Source: an uncultured Amylibacter sp.
GTDB taxonomy: Bacteria; Pseudomonadota; Alphaproteobacteria; Rhodobacterales; Rhodobacteraceae
Assembly: GCA_947497475.1 (NCBI GenBank)
Contig: CANMGS010000001.1
Location: 1,509,747 to 1,573,746, forward strand
Direction of reading: 5' to 3'
Length of the DNA: 64,000 nt
Positions 16,351 to 25,322 of the stretch are shown one piece after another. The position numbers and the translations under genes are program-made. The notes below the pieces were generated by a model. It ran no database searches and was not told the DNA's origin. It saw only the letters and a list, made by a program, of their open reading frames with translations. Every line of letters begins with the position of its first letter. Position 1 is the first letter of the stretch.

Positions 16351-17244
16351 TTAAGTACTCTTTAAGGACTTAACCCAATCTTCGAATATATCCGCAGTTT
16401 TGTCACTATGTGAACGCCTGATGTTACTTCTAATGAGGTAATAATTAAATTCATCTCTGACGGTCGTTTTTGAAAGCTGTATCAATCGACCACTTTCTAA
16501 GTCATTTTGGATCATAGCTTCTGGGCATAATGCTATACCTTGCCCAGCGATTGCGGCCGCTCGCAATAGATTGAAATCTTGGTATGTTGGGCTGTTTTCT
16601 AGCTTTGGCGAAGATATCCCTGTTTTTTCAAACCATGATTTCCATGCAGATGTATCTGTGTCATGCAGAAGTCCGACGGATGACATATCTGTTGGATTAA
16701 GCGCCATTATTTCAGGCATTGCTGCTATTGATGGGTTGCAAACAGCGCAACATTTCCCTGATAGATAAATTTCGGAACGTGCGTTTGGTTCTGACGGCAA
16801 TGCCTCTGAAAACGTGAAAGCAAAATCGACATCGTTAAAATTGATCGGGCTGCCATGTAGGGCGTATTCAATCTTAATATTTATATCTGGATGAGCACGT
16901 TGAAACGCATCTAAACGAGGTACCAGCCAAATGGCAGCAATGGACGGAATAGCGGCAATGACAAGAGGTTGGTCCTTATGCTGTACTCGTATCGTATTAC
17001 AAACTTGACCAATGCGCCCTAATGTTAATGTCAATGTGTCTGCCAGTTCTTGCCCTTGGGGTAAAAGGTGCAATGCATTCCCTTGTCTAGAAAAGAGCGG
17101 TGTTTCTAACCACGCTTCCAAACGTTTAATCTGATGGCTAACAGCAGATTGCGTTACACATAATTCTTTTGCTGCCTCACTGAAGCTGTTTAAGCGAGCC
17201 GCAGCTTCAAAAGCGCGAAGGGCATTAAGCGGAAGATTTATCAT
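16351..17244 (-). CDS. LysR family transcriptional regulator (GcvA-like)
   Basis: Regulator of about 297 residues. The N-terminal winged helix-turn-helix reads LPLNALRAFEAAARLNSFSEAAKELCVTQSAVSHQIKRLE, followed by the two-lobed effector domain. The opening NALRAFEAAAR is typical of the GcvA subgroup. The start was taken at 17244, with AAAGAG just before it; an upstream ATG at 17259 is in frame. It is divergent from creatinase with a 114-base intergenic region, so it most likely controls creatinase and perhaps the transporter behind it. The effector is unknown; a guanidino compound is a natural guess. Confidence 0.88.
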   Translation of the reverse strand: MINLPLNALRAFEAAARLNSFSEAAKELCVTQSAVSHQIKRLEAWLETPLFSRQGNALHLLPQGQELADTLTLTLGRIGQVCNTIRVQHKDQPLVIAAIPSIAAIWLVPRLDAFQRAHPDINIKIEYALHGSPINFNDVDFAFTFSEALPSEPNARSEIYLSGKCCAVCNPSIAAMPEIMALNPTDMSSVGLLHDTDTSAWKSWFEKTGISSPKLENSPTYQDFNLLRAAAIAGQGIALCPEAMIQNDLESGRLIQLSKTTVRDEFNYYLIRSNIRRSHSDKTADIFEDWVKSLKST

Positions 17245-17358
17245 AATTCTCTTTAGCATGAATTTTTCTAATACTTATCGTAAAAAATGTCGTTTGCTGA
17301 AATCATTTTCCATTCGTAGGTTTATTAAAACTTTATGTTCGAATGGGAGAGACTGAAC

Positions 17359-18579
17359 ATGATGCGAGATCGCTTGCAATCTTATGCAAATAATGGCCCT
17401 AAAGCGAAACCTACCTTTTCAGCCGAAGAAATGGCACGCCGTCAAGATACGCTGCGCACTTATATGGCCGAGAAAAATATAGATGCGACGTTGTTTACGT
17501 CTTATCATAACGTAAATTACTACAGTGACTTTCTATACTGTCAGTTTGGGCGTCGTTATGGTTTAATCGTTGATCATAATAAGGCAACATCAATTAGTGC
17601 TGGTATCGACGGAGGCCAACCATGGCGCCGTACTTCCGGTGAAAACATCACTTATACTGATTGGCAGAAGGATAATTATTTTCATGCTATACGTGGCTTA
17701 ATAAAAGGTGCTAAGCGTCTTGGCCTTGAATTTGACCACGTTAATCTTGATCTTTTAGAATTGTTAAAATCAGAATTCCCAGGCGTTCAATTTGTTGATG
17801 TTGCGGAACATACGATGCGTTTGCGCATGATTAAATCTGCCGAAGAGATTGCACATATCACAGAAATGGCACGTATTGCAGATATTGGAGGAGCAGCTTG
17901 TATTGATGCCATAGATGTTGGTGTCCCTGAACATGAGGTGGCTTTACATTCCACGGCTACGATGATCCGTGAGATTGCAAAATCATGGCCTGATGGAGAA
18001 TTGTTGGATACATGGACTTGGTTTCAATCTGGATTGAACACAGACGGTGCTCATAATCCTGTCACAAGCCGCAAAATTGAACGTGGTGATATTCTATCTT
18101 TGAACTGCTTCCCAATGGTTGCTGGTTATTATGTTGCATTAGAGCGGACATTGTTCGCCGAAGAGGCAACGGATGAAGATATCCGTTTATGGAATATAAA
18201 CTGCGCAATCCATGATCGTGGTAAGGAACTGTTGGTGCCTGGTGCGAAATGTTCGGATATCGCAAAAGAGTTGAATGATATGTATGAGGCAGAAAACCTC
18301 TTACAATATCGCAGCTTTGGATATGGCCATTCTTTCGGTGTTTTATGCCACTACTATGGCCGTGAAGCTGGTCTTGAACTACGCGAAGATTGTGAAACCG
18401 TATTAGAACCTGGCATGGTTGTTTCTATGGAGCCAATGATCACAATACCCGAAGGAATGCCCGGAGCTGGTGGGTACCGTGAACATGATATTCTTGTCAT
18501 AAGTGATGCAAATAATGTGGGGAATGTGAACATTACGCATCACCCATATGGCCCTGACACGATGATCATTAAAAAGTAA
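17359..18579 (+). CDS. Creatinase (creatine amidinohydrolase)
   Basis: Hydrolyses creatine to sarcosine and urea. About 406 residues of the pita-bread (M24 peptidase-like) fold. Sequence blocks match Pseudomonas creatinase closely: TSYHNVNYYSDFLYCQFGR, IDGGQPWRRTSG, DTWTWFQSGLNTDGAHNPVT, GYGHSFGVLCHYYGREAGLE and EPGMVVSMEPMI. With the start at 17359 the His of GAHNPVT is residue 232, the number of the catalytic His of the Pseudomonas enzyme. GGGAGAG (17345-17351) fits this ATG better than the one at 17335. An ABC transporter follows in the same direction. Ectoine hydrolase and Xaa-Pro peptidases are more distant alternatives. No sarcosine or urea pathway genes are in the window. Confidence 0.88.
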   Translation: MMRDRLQSYANNGPKAKPTFSAEEMARRQDTLRTYMAEKNIDATLFTSYHNVNYYSDFLYCQFGRRYGLIVDHNKATSISAGIDGGQPWRRTSGENITYTDWQKDNYFHAIRGLIKGAKRLGLEFDHVNLDLLELLKSEFPGVQFVDVAEHTMRLRMIKSAEEIAHITEMARIADIGGAACIDAIDVGVPEHEVALHSTATMIREIAKSWPDGELLDTWTWFQSGLNTDGAHNPVTSRKIERGDILSLNCFPMVAGYYVALERTLFAEEATDEDIRLWNINCAIHDRGKELLVPGAKCSDIAKELNDMYEAENLLQYRSFGYGHSFGVLCHYYGREAGLELREDCETVLEPGMVVSMEPMITIPEGMPGAGGYREHDILVISDANNVGNVNITHHPYGPDTMIIKK

Positions 18580-18764
18580 ATTATGAAGATTCGGTACTTT
18601 TTACTGCGACTGGTGTGTAATTAAGATTGTATAACTGTGTTTTAGGGCAAGATTGGTGTTTTTCACTTTAATGGTCGCAAATGCGTGTTTTTTTATCGGT
18701 TTTTGTTGCTAATTTAAGAATGCTTGTTCATGCTGACTGAAATGAATCGTAGGGAGAACGATAT

Positions 18765-19856
18765 ATGGCACGAGACTCAAACCCTGAGGGCTTTGTTGTA
18801 TTTGATCATGTCCAAAAGAGTTATGATGGTGAAATTCTTGTTGTAAAAGATCTCAATCTAAGCATTGCAAAGGGCGAATTCCTGACGATGTTAGGCCCTT
18901 CAGGTTCTGGTAAGTCAACGTGCTTAATGATGCTTGCAGGTTTTGAAACCGCAACACATGGTAATATTTTATTAGGCGGTACGCCAATTAATAATATCCC
19001 ACCGCACAAACGCGGCATTGGCATGGTGTTTCAAAACTATGCGCTCTTCCCTCATATGACAGTGGGTGAAAATCTCTCTTTTCCATTAGAAGTCCGTAAA
19101 ATGGGTAAATCAGAACGCGAAGCAAAAGTTAAGCGCGCTTTGGATATGGTCCAAATGGGTGATTTTGCTGGGCGTAGACCCGCCCAGTTATCTGGTGGTC
19201 AACAACAAAGGATCGCATTAGCGCGTGCTTTGGTGTTTGACGCAGAACTTGTCTTAATGGACGAACCGTTGGGAGCGTTAGACAAGCAACTGCGTGAACA
19301 TATGCAGTATGAAATCAAACATTTGCATGAAAGTCTCGGTATTACGGTTGTTTATGTTACCCATGATCAATCAGAAGCTTTAACAATGTCTGACCGCGTT
19401 GCTGTGTTTGATGATGGTATTATTCAACAACTTTCTACACCTGATGATCTATACGAGCGCCCACAAAATGCATTCGTTGCGCAATTTATTGGTGAAAATA
19501 ACAAGCTTTTAGGGGTTGTTAAGTCTGTAAAAGGCGACACAGCGACTGTTCAGTTGGACAATGGCGCAACGACAGAAGCATTGGCGGTAAATTGCGGTGA
19601 TGTTGGGAATAGAACAACATTATCCATCCGCCCCGAACGCGTTAACATAGGTGGCCGCAAGACGAAAATGTCCGTCGAAGGTGAAGTTAAAGAATTGATT
19701 TATTTAGGCGATCATATTCGTTGTCGAATGGATGTACACGGCAATGAAGATTTTATCGTTAAGGTGCCAAACTCAGCAGGTCACACACATCTTAAGGAAG
19801 GTGAAAAGACGATGCTGTCATGGTCAAAAGAGGATTGCAGGGCATTAGATGCATAA
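18765..19856 (+). CDS. ABC transporter ATP-binding protein, PotA-like
   Basis: ATPase subunit of an importer of the spermidine/putrescine type, 363 residues. Walker A GPSGSGKST at 44-52, Q-loop FQNYALFPHMTVGENL, signature LSGGQQQR from 142, Walker B LVLMDEP at 162-168, and the switch His in THDQSEALTMSDRVAV. The C-terminal part has the TOBE regulatory fold (RPERVNIGG). Preceded by GGGAGAA. First gene of a transporter operon after creatinase; the 185-base gap between them shows no terminator and may hold a promoter. The substrate is inferred from context, not from the ATPase. Confidence 0.9.
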   Translation: MARDSNPEGFVVFDHVQKSYDGEILVVKDLNLSIAKGEFLTMLGPSGSGKSTCLMMLAGFETATHGNILLGGTPINNIPPHKRGIGMVFQNYALFPHMTVGENLSFPLEVRKMGKSEREAKVKRALDMVQMGDFAGRRPAQLSGGQQQRIALARALVFDAELVLMDEPLGALDKQLREHMQYEIKHLHESLGITVVYVTHDQSEALTMSDRVAVFDDGIIQQLSTPDDLYERPQNAFVAQFIGENNKLLGVVKSVKGDTATVQLDNGATTEALAVNCGDVGNRTTLSIRPERVNIGGRKTKMSVEGEVKELIYLGDHIRCRMDVHGNEDFIVKVPNSAGHTHLKEGEKTMLSWSKEDCRALDA

Positions 19857-19933
19857 ATGCCCGCATAATCACTTGGTTAGCCCGGAGCTAAGTGAATTAA
19901 GGGAGAACGGGTAACAACATGGAGAGTACTAAT

Positions 19934-21016
19934 ATGAAAATTAAAACATTATTGTTAGGCGCCGCTGCTGGTGCACTATGTGCTTCTGCAGCCACAGCCG
20001 CTGACTCACTAACTGTCGTATCATGGGGCGGTGCTTATACGAAATCACAAGTAGAAGCTTACCATAAACCATATACAGCAAGCACAGGTACAAACATCGT
20101 ATCTGAAGATTACAATGGTGGTTTGGCTGAAATTAAATCACAAGTTGAAGCTGGCAATGTAACTTGGGATTTGGTTGACGTTGAATTGTCAGACGCTGTT
20201 CGCGGGTGTGATGAAGGCTTGCTAGAGCCAATCGACCCATCAATCCTACCAGCTGGTGCTGATGGTACAGCCGCTGCAGACGATTTCTTGCCTGGTACAT
20301 TGCATGAATGTGCTGTTGCAAACATCGTTTGGTCAACAATCTTTGCTTATGATTCAAGCAAAATTGAAAATGGCCCAACAACGATTGCTGATTTCTTTGA
20401 CACAGCTAAATACCCAGGCAAGCGTGGCCTTCGTAAAGGTCCAAAAGCAAACCTAGAATTAGCATTGGCTGCTGATGGTGTTGCTGCTGGTGATATCTAC
20501 GAAATGTTAGGTACAGCAGAAGGTGTTGATCGCGCATTCGCCAAACTAGACACAATCAAAGGTGACACAGTTTGGTGGGAAGCTGGTGCACAGCCTCCAC
20601 AACTATTGGCTGATGGCGAAGTTGCTATGACAACAGCGTATAATGGTCGTATTTTCAATGCTGTAGCATCAGAAAACAAACCATTCGAAATCGTTTGGGA
20701 CAGCCAAGTATATGACTTGGATCTATGGGTAATTCCAAAAGGTGCGCCAAACAAAGACAAAGCTATGGATTTCCTAGCTTTCTCAACAGCGACTGAACAG
20801 TTGGCTGCACAAGCATCTTGGATTTCTTATGGTCCAGCACGTAAATCATCAGCACCTCTTGTGGGGTCTTTCCACAACAAACCTGATCTTGCGATGGGCC
20901 CACAGATGCCAACAGCACCTGAAAACTTCACAACTGCGCTACAGAATGACTATGAATTCTGGGCAGATAATGCAGATGAGTTGAATGAGCGTTTCAACAC
21001 TTGGTTGGCTCAATAA
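19934..21016 (+). CDS. ABC transporter periplasmic substrate-binding protein (PotD-like)
   Basis: Periplasmic binding protein of about 360 residues. Signal peptide MKIKTLLLGAAAGALCASAATAA from the ATG at 19934, preceded by GGAGAG; an ATG at 19919 is also possible. The mature part opens DSLTVVSWGGAYTKSQVEAY, typical of the polyamine/opine binding cluster. Trp-rich segments such as VWWEAGAQPPQLL are present. The usual polyamine carboxylate residues cannot be assigned with confidence, which agrees with a different cationic or zwitterionic substrate such as creatine. A hairpin follows the gene at 21026. Confidence 0.88.
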   Translation: MKIKTLLLGAAAGALCASAATAADSLTVVSWGGAYTKSQVEAYHKPYTASTGTNIVSEDYNGGLAEIKSQVEAGNVTWDLVDVELSDAVRGCDEGLLEPIDPSILPAGADGTAAADDFLPGTLHECAVANIVWSTIFAYDSSKIENGPTTIADFFDTAKYPGKRGLRKGPKANLELALAADGVAAGDIYEMLGTAEGVDRAFAKLDTIKGDTVWWEAGAQPPQLLADGEVAMTTAYNGRIFNAVASENKPFEIVWDSQVYDLDLWVIPKGAPNKDKAMDFLAFSTATEQLAAQASWISYGPARKSSAPLVGSFHNKPDLAMGPQMPTAPENFTTALQNDYEFWADNADELNERFNTWLAQ

Positions 21017-21025
21017 TATAAATAT

Positions 21026-21058
21026 TGGTGCAAGGGGGCCGCCCCTTGCACCATTTTT
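21026..21058 (+). terminator. Hairpin after the substrate-binding protein gene (partial terminator)
   Basis: GGTGCAAGGGG (21027-21037) and CCCCTTGCACC (21042-21052) are perfectly complementary around a 4-base loop, followed by ATTTTT. It separates the binding-protein gene from the permeases in the same operon, where such hairpins commonly lower downstream expression or protect the upstream message. Confidence 0.8.
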
Positions 21059-21087
21059 GAATTCTGTGCTTTTGGAAAGTTACATAA

Positions 21088-22350
21088 ATGACTGACGCTA
21101 CAACAAACGATGATGGGATAGTTCGTGCCGCAGACGGGACACCATTAAAAAAGCGATTAGGTCAAGCATTGTTCCGCAGTCGTTTGCGGGCATTTGGTTT
21201 GGTCACACCATTGTTGTTGATGATCGTTATGGCATTTTTATTGCCAGTTGTGATTTTCCTAAAGCAAGCAATTTATAATCCAACATTTGAAAGCAATATG
21301 GCGAATGTCTCGCCTGTACTTGCCCAGTGGGATGCTGTCAGCGAACCGACCGAAGACATGTATGCAGCCTTGGTTGCGGATCTGGTGCAAGCACGCAAAG
21401 ATAAAACAATTGGTAAAGTTGCCACCCGCGTTAATCGCGAATTATCTGGGACACGATCCTTGTTTACCAAATCTGCACGTAAAGCAAAAAAGCTAGAAGC
21501 CCCCTATAAAGAAGCACTTGAAGATATTAGCAAGAAGTGGGTGGATATAGAGACATGGAAAGCAATGAAGATTGCTTCAAAATCATGGACACCTGCCTAT
21601 TTAGCATCTGCCGTCGACATGAAATACAATGCCGATGGTTCATTCGAACGTAAAGCAGAAGAACGCCGTATTCACTTAAAGCTATTTGTTCGAACAATGG
21701 AGATCTCCATCATAGTGACTGTAATGGGTTTGTTGTTGGGATATCCCGTCGCTTACCTTCTTTCGACCCTGCCAGCACGAACGTCAAACCTTCTCTTGAT
21801 CCTTGTTCTATTGCCATTCTGGACATCGTTATTGGTACGGACAACCGCATGGATTGCCGTTCTACAAGGACAGGGGGTACTTAATGATCTATTCGTTGTC
21901 TTCGGTCTCGCTACCGATGAGGATCGCTTTTCTTTGATCTACAATAAGACAGGCACGTTGATATCAATGACGCATATCCTGCTGCCCTTTATGATCTTGC
22001 CGCTTTACTCGGTGATGAAAACTATCCCGCCTAGTTATGTACGGGCGGCTAAATCTATGGGGGCAACAAACTGGACAGCATTCTGGCGCGTATATTTCCC
22101 ACAGAGTATCCCAGGAATTGGTGCTGGTGGTATATTGGTATTCATCCTTGCGATCAGTTTCTATATCACGCCTGCCTTGGTGGGTGGCGAAGATGGAACG
22201 ATGATTTCAAACTTTATTGATTTCCACATGCGCCGGTCACTGAACTGGTCATTGGCCGCTGCTATGGGTGCGGTATTGTTAGTGATCGTTCTATTCCTCT
22301 ACTACCTCTACGACCGCATCGTGGGTATTGATAATATGAAGTTGGGTTGA
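21088..22350 (+). CDS. ABC transporter permease, PotB-like, with N-terminal insert
   Basis: Inner-membrane permease of 420 residues, clearly longer than the usual 280-310 of PotB. One membrane segment lies at about 33-55, then a hydrophilic stretch of about 130 residues rich in charged residues (to about 190), then the normal binding-protein-dependent permease core with five segments. The ATPase-contact loop reads YVRAAKSMGATNWTAFWRVYFP, the EAA motif. The insert between the first and second segments would be periplasmic and could contact the binding protein. Downstream gene starts 4 bases later. Confidence 0.87.
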   Translation: MTDATTNDDGIVRAADGTPLKKRLGQALFRSRLRAFGLVTPLLLMIVMAFLLPVVIFLKQAIYNPTFESNMANVSPVLAQWDAVSEPTEDMYAALVADLVQARKDKTIGKVATRVNRELSGTRSLFTKSARKAKKLEAPYKEALEDISKKWVDIETWKAMKIASKSWTPAYLASAVDMKYNADGSFERKAEERRIHLKLFVRTMEISIIVTVMGLLLGYPVAYLLSTLPARTSNLLLILVLLPFWTSLLVRTTAWIAVLQGQGVLNDLFVVFGLATDEDRFSLIYNKTGTLISMTHILLPFMILPLYSVMKTIPPSYVRAAKSMGATNWTAFWRVYFPQSIPGIGAGGILVFILAISFYITPALVGGEDGTMISNFIDFHMRRSLNWSLAAAMGAVLLVIVLFLYYLYDRIVGIDNMKLG

Positions 22351-22354
22351 TCAA

Positions 22355-23605
22355 ATGAGCCATGAACACAAAGAATATAAGTACATCCCACCGCGCCCAC
22401 CAATGTGGTTCAATCTGGCTTGGACGGGTGGTTTTGGTGCTATTGCTGGTTTCCTAACAGCTCAGGGTCAGTTCAACCTAATGATCCCATATTTACTGAT
22501 AGGTGCTGCTTTATTTGCAGCAGTTGCATTCATATCCATTACGTTTCTTAAAACGCGTGTCTTATCTGGGCTCTTTGGTGCAGGGCTATTCTTTGCACTG
22601 GGCACGGGCTTGTTTGTGCTATCGTACGGTGTTTTGATGGCCGTCATTGGGTGGATCATTGGCCGTATGTCGATTTGGCTATCCTCGGGTGATTACCGTG
22701 CAAACCAACCACCATATGTTACATCAAACGAAGTTCTCTGGTTTTATGGTTTTAGAACGATTTGTGGTTTCATTTTCCTTTTCTTGATTGCCCCTATTTT
22801 GGTGCTCATCCCGCTCAGTTTTAACCAAGAACCGTACTTCAGCTTCACAGCTGGAATGTTGTCCTTTGATCCTGATGCCTATTCTTTACGCTGGTATAAA
22901 GATATCTTGGAAAACGGTATGGCAGCGCCCGAAGCCATTGCGGGATGGTGGTCTGATATGTGGAACAATGCACAATGGATTCGATCTGTGCGTAACAGTT
23001 TCTTCATCGGCATATGTGCAACGGCATTAGCAACCGCAATCGGCACGTTGGCAGCGATTGGTTTGGCGCGTTCTGAAATGCCATACCGTCGTCCAATTAT
23101 GGCTTTGCTTATTTCACCAATGATTGCACCTTTGGTAATTATTGCATCAGGCATGTTCTTTTTCTTCTCAGATGTAGGGTTGGCAAAAACATACATGGGA
23201 CTGATCATTGCACACGCAGTTTTGGGCACCCCTTATGTGATTATTACAGTCACAGCGACACTTGTTGGTTTCGATCAAAGCCTCTCGCGAGCTGCTGCAA
23301 ATATGGGTGCAAACCCAATAACGACCTTCTTTAAAGTCCAAATGCCATTGATCTTGCCCGGTGTGATTTCAGGTGGGTTGTTTGCGTTTATTACCAGCTT
23401 TGATGAAGTCGTTGTGGTCTTGCAGATGGCAGACGTCAAACAACGAACAATTCCACGTCAAATGTTTAGTGGGATTAGAGAACAAATCAGCCCAACAATT
23501 TTGGCTGTTGCGACCATCCTTGTAATTCTATCCATTCTCATGCTGACAGTGGTAGAACTACTGCGTCGTCGTAGTGAGCGATTACGAGGGTTATCTCCGA
23601 GTTAA
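22355..23605 (+). CDS. ABC transporter permease, PotC-like, with extra N-terminal membrane segments
   Basis: Permease of 416 residues, about 140 more than a standard PotC. Residues 15-110 hold three to four extra hydrophobic segments (FNLAWTGGFGAIAGFL, LMIPYLLIGAALFAAVAFIS, VLSGLFGAGLFFALGTGLF, VLMAVIGWIIG), followed by a core with the usual six segments and an EAA-type loop LSRAAANMGANPITTFFKVQMP. The extension does not look like another known domain to me. Last gene of the plus-strand transporter operon; its stop is 8 bases from the stop of the convergent putrescine permease. Confidence 0.85.
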   Translation: MSHEHKEYKYIPPRPPMWFNLAWTGGFGAIAGFLTAQGQFNLMIPYLLIGAALFAAVAFISITFLKTRVLSGLFGAGLFFALGTGLFVLSYGVLMAVIGWIIGRMSIWLSSGDYRANQPPYVTSNEVLWFYGFRTICGFIFLFLIAPILVLIPLSFNQEPYFSFTAGMLSFDPDAYSLRWYKDILENGMAAPEAIAGWWSDMWNNAQWIRSVRNSFFIGICATALATAIGTLAAIGLARSEMPYRRPIMALLISPMIAPLVIIASGMFFFFSDVGLAKTYMGLIIAHAVLGTPYVIITVTATLVGFDQSLSRAAANMGANPITTFFKVQMPLILPGVISGGLFAFITSFDEVVVVLQMADVKQRTIPRQMFSGIREQISPTILAVATILVILSILMLTVVELLRRRSERLRGLSPS

Positions 23606-23613
23606 AATGGTAG

Positions 23614-24432
23614 TTAATGATTTTGCGCTGCAAGCTCTTCTTGGCGTTTCCGGTGTAACGCTGCGCGCTTGGTTACAAGAGATGCTGTAATGACACCAAT
23701 TGTAACGATACCAATTAAAAGCGTTGAGAGTGCATTGATTTCGGGACTGACGCCAAGCCGAACCGCACTGTAGATTTTGATGGGCAATGTTGTTGCTGCT
23801 GGGCCAGTGGTGAAACTAGCGATTACGAGATCATCTAGGGATAGTGTAAAAGCAAGTAGCCATCCTGAGATCACAGCTGGTGCAATGATTGGTAGGGTCA
23901 CAGATTTAAATGCGTCAAACGGTGTGCAGCCAAGATCATAAGCGGCCTCTTCTATGCTTTGGTCGAATGAGATTAGGCGTGATGACACTACGACTGATAC
24001 ATAACACATGGAAAAGGTTGCGTGGGCTAGGACGATAGTGAAAACGCCGCGATCTACGCCTGCTGCGATGAATAGGAGGAGTAGGGATAGGCCCGTTATG
24101 ACTTCAGGCATAACCAGTGGGGCGTAGATCATACCGCTGAACAATGTGCGTCCGCGAAACTTACCGCCGCGTACGAGGACTAGGGCAGCGATTGTGCCAA
24201 GGACTGTTGCGATTGATGATGATATCAAACCAACCTTTAGCGTTACCCAAGCTGCATCTAGGAATTGTTGGTTTTGTAAAAGCTCGCCGTACCATTTGGT
24301 GGAAAACCCTGCCCAAACGGTTACAAGGCGTGAAGCGTTGAAGCTGTAGATCACCAAAATAAGGATTGGGACGTATAGGAATGCAAAACCTAACGTTAAG
24401 GATGTGGCGTTAAAGAAGGTGAACCGTTTCAT
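23614..24432 (-). CDS. potI: Putrescine ABC transporter permease (PotI-like)
   Basis: Inner-membrane permease of 272 residues with six hydrophobic segments and the EAA loop IEEAAYDLGCTPFDAFKSVTLP. FNASRLVTVWAGFSTKWYGELLQN near the first periplasmic loop is typical of PotI/PotC. The start at 24432 was chosen because GGAGG lies just upstream and the ATG overlaps the stop of the preceding permease as ATGA (24429-24432), indicating translational coupling. Fourth and last gene of the minus-strand potFGHI-type operon. Confidence 0.88.
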   Translation of the reverse strand: MKRFTFFNATSLTLGFAFLYVPILILVIYSFNASRLVTVWAGFSTKWYGELLQNQQFLDAAWVTLKVGLISSSIATVLGTIAALVLVRGGKFRGRTLFSGMIYAPLVMPEVITGLSLLLLFIAAGVDRGVFTIVLAHATFSMCYVSVVVSSRLISFDQSIEEAAYDLGCTPFDAFKSVTLPIIAPAVISGWLLAFTLSLDDLVIASFTTGPAATTLPIKIYSAVRLGVSPEINALSTLLIGIVTIGVITASLVTKRAALHRKRQEELAAQNH

Positions 24433-25319
24433 GAATCCGCCTCCTGTTGTCGTTCTTGTTGTTTTTGGAACAAGACGATTGGGATCACGAGGATCAACAA
24501 TAGAATTATTGCGACAGCAGATGCGACAGGCCAATCACGGTTTGAGAAGAATTCTTCCCACAGGACTTTACCAATCATAAGGGTTTTTGACCCACCCAAT
24601 ACTGACGGTATAACAAATTCTCCGACAGCTGGAATAAAGACTAAAAAACACCCTGCGATAACGCCTGGTTTTGATAGAGGTACTGTGACTGACCAAAAGG
24701 CTTGTATGCGCGAGCAGCCCAAATCCTCGGCGGCTTCTAGATAAGATGGGTCTAACTTTTCCAAAGTTGCATAAATTGGCAAGATCATAAACGGAATGTA
24801 TGTATAAATGATACCAATATAGACGGCCCAATCGGTGTTTAATATTTGAAGTGGGGTGTCTATTAAACCTATCCATATAAGGAATTGGTTTAGAAAACCT
24901 TCTGTAGATAATATGCCCATCCATGCATAAACGCGGATTAAAAAGCTGGTCCAGAAAGGTAGGATGATTAGCATCATTAATGTTGGTTGCCATTCTTTTG
25001 ATGCTTGCGCCATTGCATAAGCAATTGGGAAACCTGCTAATAATGTAAGGATAGTTGATATGATCGCGATCTTTAAACTGGAAAGATAGGCTTTCCAGTA
25101 CAGGTCATCTTCAGTCAACCATACGAAGTTTTCAAAATCTAACTGTGACAAGAAATCCTTGAACCCAGCCCATCCAGCCGAAAAGTCGAAGTTTGGGGTG
25201 TAGGGAGGTATTGCGGTAGCTATGTCTGATAATGATATTTTTAGAACAATTCCAAAGGGAACCAGAAACAATGCGACCAGCCAGAGGTAAGGGATTAATA
25301 TGACGACAGCACGGCGCAT
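24429..25319 (-). CDS. potH: Putrescine ABC transporter permease (PotH-like)
   Basis: Inner-membrane permease of 296 residues. Landmarks are the N-terminal segment RRAVVILIPYLWLVALFLVPFGIVLKISLSD, the stretch YTYIPFMILPIYATLEKLDPSYLEAAEDLGCSRIQAFWSVTVPLS holding the EAA motif, and GGSKTLMIGKVLWEEFFSNRDWPVASAVA near the C-terminus, all characteristic of PotH. Three bases after the ATPase gene and overlapping the next permease by 4 bases, so part of a tight operon. Confidence 0.9.
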   Translation of the reverse strand: MRRAVVILIPYLWLVALFLVPFGIVLKISLSDIATAIPPYTPNFDFSAGWAGFKDFLSQLDFENFVWLTEDDLYWKAYLSSLKIAIISTILTLLAGFPIAYAMAQASKEWQPTLMMLIILPFWTSFLIRVYAWMGILSTEGFLNQFLIWIGLIDTPLQILNTDWAVYIGIIYTYIPFMILPIYATLEKLDPSYLEAAEDLGCSRIQAFWSVTVPLSKPGVIAGCFLVFIPAVGEFVIPSVLGGSKTLMIGKVLWEEFFSNRDWPVASAVAIILLLILVIPIVLFQKQQERQQEADS

Positions 25320-25322
25320 GGA

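Noticed and set aside
17359-18579. Ectoine hydrolase (DoeA) or Xaa-Pro aminopeptidase
   Set aside because: The NYYSDFLYC, GGQPWRRT and DTWTWFQSG blocks and His232 fit creatinase much better, and no ectoine genes adjoin.
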